Below are positions 1-4,110 of a stretch of DNA of 9,100 nt, piece after piece (position 1 is the first letter of the stretch; every line of letters starts with the position of its first letter). This stretch comes from Heliobacteriaceae bacterium (lineage in GTDB: Bacteria; Cyanobacteriota; Vampirovibrionia; Gastranaerophilales; Gastranaerophilaceae). The translations under genes were made by a program, and so were the position numbers. Location of the stretch: positions 1 through 9,100 of the forward strand of contig JAIRZW010000105.1 of the NCBI GenBank assembly GCA_031267015.1. The letters run 5' to 3'. Below the pieces are notes generated by a model, which made no database searches, had not been told where the DNA came from, and saw nothing but the letters and a program-made list of their open reading frames with translations.

Positions 1-28
1 TTTGTTTAATATGTGTTTGAACTTTCAC
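1..28 (-). CDS. Possible start of a further gene running off the left edge (GTG start)
   Basis: Just past the stop of the P-loop gene, the minus strand has a GTG at 28-26 followed by an open frame to the window edge (VKVQTHIKQ...). A GGA lies only about 2 nt before the GTG, which is closer than usual for a ribosome-binding site. Nine codons are too few to identify anything. It is listed because a tightly packed downstream gene would suggest that the P-loop ATPase is the first gene of an operon that continues to the left. It could equally be untranslated sequence. Confidence 0.2.
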
Positions 29-32
29 AGTC

Positions 33-710
33 CTACCACAGCGCCTTTGGCATGGAACGCTTGTATAGCCACACATCCACGCCGTCGTAGGCCGGGCCGA
101 ATTCAGACGTAAATTTTTCGTCAACGCCGATTGCGCGAACAGGAATTTTCAGGATTTCGGACGCCTTTTTAATCATTTCATAGCCGCGGATTATATCTTC
201 CTTTGTTGTTTCGTCACCGAAGTGGGTGTTGGAAATTATTCCTGAAAAATGCTTCCACTCGCGGCATTCGCAGCCTTCGGAAAAGGTTACGTATTCGATA
301 ATATTTTCCACGCTAAAAGTTTCAAACTTTGACGTGTTAATTACAATATAAATCTGCAAATCTTTTTCATTGTCGATTCCGGTAAGAATATCAAGCATAT
401 CAAGCCCTGAAGCGCCATAACCCACGTCGATTACAAGGTCGCCTTCCATACTTAAAGCGTTTTGCTGGGCAGGCGTAATATAGCTTCCGGCCTCGCCGAG
501 CCCGAAATAATCAGGCTGGGTAATGACCTTCATGCCTTCGGCTTCAAGCTCTGCCGCAAGCGGCCGAAGCGTGTAGGCCGGTTCAACCGTGTCAAGGTCG
601 ACAAGCGTAATACTTTTGCCTTGCGCGATGTACTGCCGTGCTCTGTTAACAGCTGTTTCTGATTTTCCGCTGGCATACGCGCCCGCGTACACCTCCACTG
701 TTCTGTTCAT
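33..710 (-). CDS. P-loop NTPase of the ParA/MinD/CobQ-like class, function unknown
   Basis: A 225-residue soluble protein. The N-terminus has a beta strand followed by a clear Walker A (G10-AYAS-GKS, with K16 and S17). VDLD at 37-40 with the following VEP resembles the acidic strand after the P-loop in SIMIBI-class NTPases. VIDVG at 93-97 is a Walker B-like strand. There is no signal peptide or membrane segment. The Walker A is canonical rather than the deviant KGGxGKT of true ParA/MinD, so partitioning or division roles are not supported. I recall similar hypothetical ATP-binding proteins in anaerobes but cannot name a function. The ATG at 710 has no Shine-Dalgarno. Instead a TAGAAT hexamer ends exactly 6 nt upstream, suggesting a leaderless mRNA. 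The gene is transcribed divergently from the pseudopilin. Confidence 0.85.
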   Translation of the reverse strand: MNRTVEVYAGAYASGKSETAVNRARQYIAQGKSITLVDLDTVEPAYTLRPLAAELEAEGMKVITQPDYFGLGEAGSYITPAQQNALSMEGDLVIDVGYGASGLDMLDILTGIDNEKDLQIYIVINTSKFETFSVENIIEYVTFSEGCECREWKHFSGIISNTHFGDETTKEDIIRGYEMIKKASEILKIPVRAIGVDEKFTSEFGPAYDGVDVWLYKRSMPKALW

Positions 711-716
711 AATACT

Positions 717-722
717 ATTCTA
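717..722 (-). promoter_or_regulatory. -10 box (TAGAAT) for the P-loop gene, leaderless arrangement
   Basis: On the minus strand TAGAAT (one mismatch to TATAAT) is followed by 6 nt (AGTATT) and then the ATG at 710. Transcription would therefore begin at or next to the A of the start codon. No convincing -35 box or TGn extension is visible, so this is weaker than the two similar sites at 1430-1438 and 4096-4104. The support is the identical -10-to-ATG spacing and the lack of a ribosome-binding site. Confidence 0.45.
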
Positions 723-753
723 CCCCAAACAGGGAAAATGTATATAAGTATTC

Positions 754-782
754 TTGACAAACTTTGAAATTTGTTATATGCT
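754..782 (+). promoter_or_regulatory. Sigma70-type promoter of the pseudopilin gene
   Basis: A perfect -35 box TTGACA at 754-759 is followed by a 17-bp spacer and TATGCT at 777-782 (4 of 6 matches to TATAAT). The expected start near 789 gives a leader of about 27 nt that contains the GGAGG ribosome-binding site. This is the only perfect -35 box found among the promoters in the window, so the pilin is probably well transcribed. Confidence 0.65.
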
Positions 783-805
783 CATGAGTAGTTACAAATT
801 GTAAT

Positions 806-810
806 GGAGG
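806..810 (+). promoter_or_regulatory. Ribosome-binding site GGAGG that fixes the pilin start at 816
   Basis: GGAGG lies 5 nt before the ATG at 816. The in-frame ATG at 804 overlaps the GGAGG and has no site of its own. Starting at 816 also puts the prepilin cleavage motif next to a short basic leader (MKKA), as expected for type IV pilins. The same ATGGAGGTAA arrangement occurs before the winged-helix gene at 4012. Confidence 0.8.
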
Positions 811-815
811 TAAAT

Positions 816-1424
816 ATGAAGAAAGCGTTCACATTAGCAGAAGTGCTAATTACATTAGGAATCATCGGTGTTGTTGCGGCATTGACCATGCCGGCGCTGA
901 TTGCAAACAACAGGAAAAAAATTCTGGAAACGAGAATTAAAAAATTCTATTCTGTAATTAATCAGGCAGTAATGATGAAGATTGCAGAAGACGATTCAAT
1001 AGATTATACAATGCTGACCATTGCTTATGAGCCAACACAAATACTTGATTTTATTGACAAAAATTATACGCAATACTTGAAAATGACTGATATTAAAAAA
1101 TTAACTAAGGGTGTTGCAGCTGGTTTACCTGACGGGTCAGGCATGTACATTTACAAAACTTACGTTAATCCAAGCGGCCAATACGGTAGTATCTATATTC
1201 TGTTCTGTGCAGAATATAAAAACTGTAAAAATATTAATGAAGCCGGTATACAGGCAGACGGAAAAAATCTTTTTATGTTTTGGACTAATGGAGAGGTTCC
1301 ACAGACTGAATACGAAAACAGAGAAGAGCTGCTTTCGTTATGCGCGTCTAATCCTAGCTACTGCACAACATTGCTTGCTCATGATGAGTGGGAAATTAAG
1401 GATGATTATCCTTATAAGCCATAA
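816..1424 (+). CDS. Type IV pilin-like / type II secretion pseudopilin
   Basis: A 202-residue protein with a class III prepilin signal. The short leader MKKA is followed by FTLAEVLITLGIIGVVAALT, giving F5 as +1 and E9 as the conserved +5 glutamate. A prepilin peptidase would cut after A4; alanine replaces the usual glycine at -1, which is tolerated in the family. The hydrophobic alpha1-N helix (about 5-28) anchors the subunit in the membrane before assembly. The rest is a globular domain with four cysteines in two close pairs (FCAEYKNC and LCASNPSYC), which could form disulfides outside the cytoplasm. The protein is expected to join a type II secretion or type IV pilus-like pseudopilus. It is monocistronic from the sequence: own promoter, then a separate promoter for the next gene. 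This N-terminus is typical of the large pseudopilin families of Gastranaerophilales, which is recalled rather than checked. The particular subunit (major or minor) cannot be assigned. Confidence 0.9.
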   Translation: MKKAFTLAEVLITLGIIGVVAALTMPALIANNRKKILETRIKKFYSVINQAVMMKIAEDDSIDYTMLTIAYEPTQILDFIDKNYTQYLKMTDIKKLTKGVAAGLPDGSGMYIYKTYVNPSGQYGSIYILFCAEYKNCKNINEAGIQADGKNLFMFWTNGEVPQTEYENREELLSLCASNPSYCTTLLAHDEWEIKDDYPYKP

Positions 1425-1435
1425 CTTCATGTTAT
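1421..1435 (+). other. Small inverted repeat at the pilin/spmA junction
   Basis: ATAAC-TTCAT-GTTAT forms a 5-bp stem with a 5-nt loop. It starts one base before the pilin stop codon and its right arm runs into the -10 box of the next gene. It is too weak and has no T tract, so it is unlikely to be an effective terminator. It may be chance. Confidence 0.3.
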
Positions 1436-1438
1436 AAT
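1430..1438 (+). promoter_or_regulatory. Extended -10 promoter (TGTTATAAT) for spmAB, leaderless arrangement
   Basis: TGT followed by a perfect TATAAT (1433-1438) is a full extended -10 element, which can work without a -35 box; none is visible 17 bp upstream. Six bases separate TATAAT from the ATG at 1445, so the predicted +1 is the A of the start codon. No Shine-Dalgarno precedes that ATG. The element lies in the 20-bp gap after the pilin stop, giving spmAB its own transcription. Confidence 0.65.
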
Positions 1439-1444
1439 ACTTTC

Positions 1445-2122
1445 ATGAACTATATTTTCTATTTCTTAATCGTGATTTCGATAATAGCGGGCGCAGCGAA
1501 CGGGAAGCTTTCCGGGGTGGTTAATTCCATTCTCACGGGTGCGGAGCTGTCAGTTAAGGTTGCGTTTTCGCTAATCGGGATTATGGCATTCTGGCTGGGC
1601 ATCATGAAAATCGCAGAAAAAAGCGGGCTTGCGGCGCTCATTGCACGCGCAATTAAGCCGGTTACGAAATGGCTGTTTAATGAGATTCCGGCGGATTCTC
1701 CGGCGGTCGGGGACATTGCAATGAGCTTTTCTGCGAACGCTTTGGGGCTTACGAACGCTGCAACGCCAATCGGGATTAAGGCAATGGAAGAACTGCAAAA
1801 GGAAAACACAGACAAAACCTCGGCGTCGAATGCTATGTGCACGTTTTTGGCAATAAACACTGCCGGGTTCCAGTTAATTCCGGCAACCGTAATCGCGGTT
1901 CTGATTGGCGCGGGTGCTTCAAACCCCGCTGACATAATCGCACCAACACTTATAGTAACGACAATCGCGTTCGCGTCCGCAATCGCCATGGCTAAATTAT
2001 TCCAAAGATTCTGGAGGCCGCAGCCCGTATCCCCTCTCCCCGTGCGGGAGAGGGAAGAATTTGTTAGCGAACAAAGTGAGCTTACAAATCCGGGTGAGGG
2101 GTCAAATGGAGGGACTCAATGA
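1445..2122 (+). CDS. spmA: SpmA-family (spore maturation protein A-like) membrane protein
   Basis: A 225-residue membrane protein of the SpmA / nucleoside-recognition (Gate) family. Family marks are the hydrophobic N-terminal helix, GIMAFWLGIMKIAEKSGL, the PAVGDIAMSFSANALGLTNAATP segment with its small polar residues, and NTAGFQLIP. In Bacillus, SpmA and SpmB together are needed for full dehydration of the spore core; homologues in non-sporulating bacteria have no settled role and may be transport-like. The usual fold ends near KLFQRF. Residues about 196-225 come from an inserted palindromic repeat (2031-2101) and are an unnatural-looking polar tail (SPLPVRERE... then NPGEG). The stop TGA overlaps the spmB start (ATGA), so translation is coupled. 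The start at 1445 is supported by the extended -10 promoter, not by a ribosome-binding site. Confidence 0.85.
   Translation: MNYIFYFLIVISIIAGAANGKLSGVVNSILTGAELSVKVAFSLIGIMAFWLGIMKIAEKSGLAALIARAIKPVTKWLFNEIPADSPAVGDIAMSFSANALGLTNAATPIGIKAMEELQKENTDKTSASNAMCTFLAINTAGFQLIPATVIAVLIGAGASNPADIIAPTLIVTTIAFASAIAMAKLFQRFWRPQPVSPLPVREREEFVSEQSELTNPGEGSNGGTQ
2031..2101 (+). repeat. Palindromic repeat element, long-middle variant, inside the spmA 3' end
   Basis: CCCTCTCCC (2032-2040), a 5-nt loop and GGGAGAGGG (2046-2054) make a 9-bp GC-rich stem. A second hairpin follows: ATTTGTTAGC pairs with GCTTACAAAT over 10 positions with one mismatch, around an 11-nt loop. The element closes with CCGGGTGAGGGG. 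The outer parts match the two copies in the helicase gene, but the middle hairpin differs. It is read in frame as the last 30 residues of SpmA. Confidence 0.75.
2108..2113 (+). promoter_or_regulatory. Ribosome-binding site GGAGGG of spmB
   Basis: GGAGGG ends 5 nt before the spmB ATG at 2119 and lies inside the spmA tail, just after the repeat element. It supports the 4-bp overlapping start and translational coupling of the two subunits. Confidence 0.75.
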
Positions 2123-2640
2123 ATATTCTGTCGCTCTGGGCTCTGCCTTCAATAATCATAATTATTTTGACTTTCGGGCTTGTCAAAAAAGTTCCGCTTT
2201 ACGAAGCTTTTACCGAGGGCGCAAAGGACGGGTTCAAGACCGCGGTCAACATAATTCCGTATCTGGTCGCGATAATCGTGGGAATTTCAATGTTCCGCGC
2301 GTCAGGCGCGATTGAGTTAATCGGGCAGGTTTTGGCGCCGGTCTTAAATAAGCTGCATGTTCCGGCGGAAGTTTTGCCGATGATGATAGTGCGTCCGCTT
2401 TCGGGCTCAGCGGCGCTTGGAGTGTTTTCGGATATTGCGCACACAAGCGGAGCCGACAGCTATGCCGCAAAGCTTGCGGCAGTCATGGCAGGAAGCAGCG
2501 AAACAACGTTTTACGTTTTGGCTGTGTATTTTGGCGCGGTCGGAATCTCAAAACTGCGCTGGGCGCTTGCGGTCGGGCTTTTGGCAGACTGCATCGGATT
2601 CCTGGCGGCGATTCTTGTTTGCAGTTGGATGTTTACTTAG
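2119..2640 (+). CDS. spmB: SpmB-family (spore maturation protein B-like) membrane protein
   Basis: A 173-residue membrane protein, the partner of SpmA. An N-terminal transmembrane helix (ALPSIIIIILTFGLV) is followed by the family segment VPLYEAFTEGAKDGFKTAV. Further marks are IIPYLVAIIVGISMFRASGAIE, RPLSGSAALGVFSDI and AGSSETTFYVLAVYFGAVGI, then a C-terminal hydrophobic helix. These match the usual SpmB length and order. Its start overlaps the spmA stop by 4 bp with a good GGAGGG site, so the pair is expected to be made together and to work in the cytoplasmic membrane. No sporulation gene is visible nearby and the inferred host lineage is not known to sporulate, so a general membrane role is more likely than spore maturation. 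The 3' end overlaps the convergent kinase-like gene by 8 bp with no terminator between them. Confidence 0.87.
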   Translation: MNILSLWALPSIIIIILTFGLVKKVPLYEAFTEGAKDGFKTAVNIIPYLVAIIVGISMFRASGAIELIGQVLAPVLNKLHVPAEVLPMMIVRPLSGSAALGVFSDIAHTSGADSYAAKLAAVMAGSSETTFYVLAVYFGAVGISKLRWALAVGLLADCIGFLAAILVCSWMFT

Positions 2641-3664
2641 GTAATTCTTTTTCCGCAAGCTCAATCGCTTTCAATATTTTATCTCTGTGCGGGGTTTTCG
2701 GATTTTCAGCAAGGCGCTTGTAGCGACACAGCAGCTCATGTCTTTCCTCAACATTGGTTCGGTTCATAACCTTCTTGAAATACTTTAAAACCGTTTTGTC
2801 CGTTAAGTCTTCACAGCCTTTTCTCATTTCAACTTGTCCGTAATCAAAAATTCTGCCTGCATGTCGATTGCCGGCATGGAAATCAGCCGAAAACATACCC
2901 AGATATTTTAAATCCGCTTTTTTCGTAACTGCCGGCAAAAACTCATCAGCAAACGGTAAAATTGCAAAACCATTCTTAGTATCAAACATATCCGGTTTAA
3001 TTAAATCTGTTTTTGATAAATTATGCCCGAGTCCGCGTTTAATCATTGCCGCGGAATTAGCCTCTGCAGCTGCGCCATGCACTCTAAAATCATTTCGGCA
3101 AATTTTTATGGCAGCTTCAGATGGGGAACTTATATTTTCCCCGACAAGATAACGCTCAATCTTGTCATCCATTGTTTTATAGACTTTTAAAACCCTGTCT
3201 TGAAATAATTGTAAACCTTTATTGTCCAAAAATTCCATTTTGTAGGCATTAGCATGTCCACCAGTGCCCAAATACGATAATTTTACTTCCGTCCCTTTGG
3301 GCAAAATGTTACGGAAAGTCTTTTGCAGTGCCTCACCGGCTTGAGCGCACAAATTTTTTATGTTCTGGATTTGCGCATAATCTTCATCTGTAATTAATCT
3401 TAACGGACGCGGAAGTCCTTTTACAAATTTAATTTGCTCTTTAGTGACATTTTTCAGTACATCCGCGGCTTGCACAAAACCGTTCTGCGCCTGCTTAATC
3501 ATGCCGGCCTTGTTTTCGGGGTGTATTTTTAGAATCATGCCGATTAATTCATTGGGAATATTGCCAAGCGTGCCGTTTTTTGCAGTGCTTACAATCCGCT
3601 CGTAATTTTTGTAATTCATTCCGGCAGTAAAAATTCCTTTTAATCTGGAAAATCCTATTTGCAT
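2633..3664 (-). CDS. Protein-kinase-fold protein, possible atypical kinase or effector
   Basis: A 343-residue protein with no close named family that I recognise, but with a readable kinase-like motif order. A glycine-rich loop LGTGGHANAYK lies at about 132-142, and a VAIK-like strand VLKVYK at 158-163 offers K160 as the ATP-binding lysine. E201 in AAAEAN may be the helix-C glutamate, and a hinge-like strand GFAILPFAD sits at 232-240. The catalytic loop DFHAGN has D261 and N266, and DYG at 274-276 stands in for DFG. The ADFHAGN...FDYG block recalls UbiB/ABC1 (ADPHPGN...DFG) and aminoglycoside-kinase-type enzymes more than eukaryotic Ser/Thr kinases. About 120 mostly helical residues precede the kinase part. 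No signal peptide or membrane helix is seen. I chose the ATG at 3664: an upstream TTG at 3718 would put the start against the terminator hairpin. A GGGG tract 8-11 nt upstream is a weak ribosome site. The substrate is unknown. Confidence 0.75.
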   Translation of the reverse strand: MQIGFSRLKGIFTAGMNYKNYERIVSTAKNGTLGNIPNELIGMILKIHPENKAGMIKQAQNGFVQAADVLKNVTKEQIKFVKGLPRPLRLITDEDYAQIQNIKNLCAQAGEALQKTFRNILPKGTEVKLSYLGTGGHANAYKMEFLDNKGLQLFQDRVLKVYKTMDDKIERYLVGENISSPSEAAIKICRNDFRVHGAAAEANSAAMIKRGLGHNLSKTDLIKPDMFDTKNGFAILPFADEFLPAVTKKADLKYLGMFSADFHAGNRHAGRIFDYGQVEMRKGCEDLTDKTVLKYFKKVMNRTNVEERHELLCRYKRLAENPKTPHRDKILKAIELAEKELPK

Positions 3665-3721
3665 GTTAATTTCCCCGTATATATATAAAGGATAATCAGG
3701 GTAAAAAATTGCTACCAATAC

Positions 3722-3752
3722 AAAAAAGCCCCCTCATCGGGTGCTTTTTTTA
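3722..3752 (-). terminator. Rho-independent, probably bidirectional terminator of the winged-helix gene
   Basis: Read on the minus strand, an A tract leads into GCACCC, a 5-nt loop (GATGA) and GGGGGC followed by TTTTTT. The stem is GC-rich with one mismatch and is extended by A-T pairs. It lies 18 bp past the stop of the winged-helix gene and before the kinase-like gene, so it separates the two. The long T run on the plus strand as well means it could stop transcription in both directions. Confidence 0.85.
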
Positions 3753-3769
3753 TTTATTGGTTTAAAAGT

Positions 3770-4012
3770 CTACTTCAATTTTACGTTAACTGAAGCGCCT
3801 TTTTTAGAGATTTCAACTTTATCTTCTCTTGCTAACCAGCCGAGGCCAAGGTCTGCAAAATTGCTGCTCAGGTCTAATTCTTTTTTAATTTTTGAAAAAG
3901 AAACTTCTCCGTTGTTAGACAGGTAGTTATAGATTTGACCTGCTGAGTATCCGATTTGGTCTTGTACGCCTAAATCTGAACTGGTTGTTGTTTTTGTTGA
4001 TGTTCTTGCCAT
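3770..4012 (-). CDS. Small winged helix-turn-helix protein, DUF2582-like
   Basis: An 80-residue protein. The first 20 residues are polar and rich in Ser/Thr (MARTSTKTTTSS), probably disordered. They are followed by a winged-helix fold: helix 1 (AGQIYNYLSNNG), helix 2 (SFSKIKKELD), helix 3 (NFADLGLGWLARED) and a beta wing (KVEISKKGASVNVKLK). The motif ALGWLARE/LGLGWLARE with the following K-V/I strand is typical, as I recall, of DUF2582 proteins, whose function is unknown. Whether this one binds DNA specifically is not known. The start at 4012 is set by GGAGG 5 nt upstream; the in-frame ATG at 4024 overlaps that site and is unlikely. It has its own sigma70 promoter and terminator, so it is a single-gene unit. 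It diverges from the helicase operon across 98 bp, which makes regulation of that operon possible but unproven. Confidence 0.82.
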   Translation of the reverse strand: MARTSTKTTTSSDLGVQDQIGYSAGQIYNYLSNNGEVSFSKIKKELDLSSNFADLGLGWLAREDKVEISKKGASVNVKLK

Positions 4013-4017
4013 TATTA

Positions 4018-4022
4018 CCTCC
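4018..4022 (-). promoter_or_regulatory. Ribosome-binding site GGAGG of the winged-helix gene
   Basis: On the minus strand ATGGAGGTAATAATG places GGAGG 5 nt before the ATG at 4012. The layout is nearly identical to that before the pseudopilin, including the extra in-frame ATG 12 nt upstream, and it decides the start in the same way. Confidence 0.75.
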
Positions 4023-4042
4023 ATTTCTTCTGCTACTTTCTT

Positions 4043-4071
4043 ATCATATATGAAGTATATTTAAAAATCAA
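4043..4071 (-). promoter_or_regulatory. Sigma70-type promoter of the winged-helix gene
   Basis: On the minus strand TTGATT (4071-4066, 4 of 6 matches to TTGACA) is followed by exactly 17 bp and TATGAT (4048-4043, 5 of 6 matches to TATAAT). The predicted start near 4036 gives a leader of about 24 nt containing the GGAGG site. It lies back to back with the helicase promoter at 4096-4104. Confidence 0.6.
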
Positions 4072-4085
4072 GCCGTATGGGCTGC

Positions 4086-4104
4086 ATTATATATATGATA
4101 TAAT
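4086..4104. promoter_or_regulatory. AT-rich inverted repeat covering the helicase -10 box
   Basis: ATTATAT (4086-4092) and ATATAAT (4098-4104) are perfect 7-bp arms around ATATG. The repeat contains TATAAT on both strands and coincides with the helicase -10. It could be an operator, or only a result of AT-rich promoter sequence. Confidence 0.35.
4096..4104 (+). promoter_or_regulatory. Extended -10 promoter (TGATATAAT) for the helicase-nuclease operon, leaderless arrangement
   Basis: TGA plus a perfect TATAAT (4099-4104) forms an extended -10. The ATG at 4111 follows after 6 nt, the same spacing as at spmA, so +1 should be the A of the start codon. No -35 box is evident at 4076-4081 and no Shine-Dalgarno precedes the gene. 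Confidence 0.65.
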
Positions 4105-4110
4105 AAAACC

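Noticed and set aside
1459..1989. A 176-codon minus-strand open frame opposite spmA
   Set aside because: Its hydrophobic composition mirrors the membrane helices of SpmA on the other strand; the sense protein matches a known family and has a promoter.
2046..2101. The spmA repeat as an intrinsic terminator or attenuator between spmA and spmB
   Set aside because: The stems are strong but no T tract follows, and the sequence is translated through to the spmA stop, which would prevent folding during coupled translation.
3665..3718. N-terminal extension of the kinase-like protein from a TTG at 3718
   Set aside because: The TTG lies next to the terminator hairpin, would leave no room for a promoter or ribosome site, and adds an unremarkable segment; the ATG at 3664 has a weak GGGG site and AT-rich promoter-like sequence upstream.
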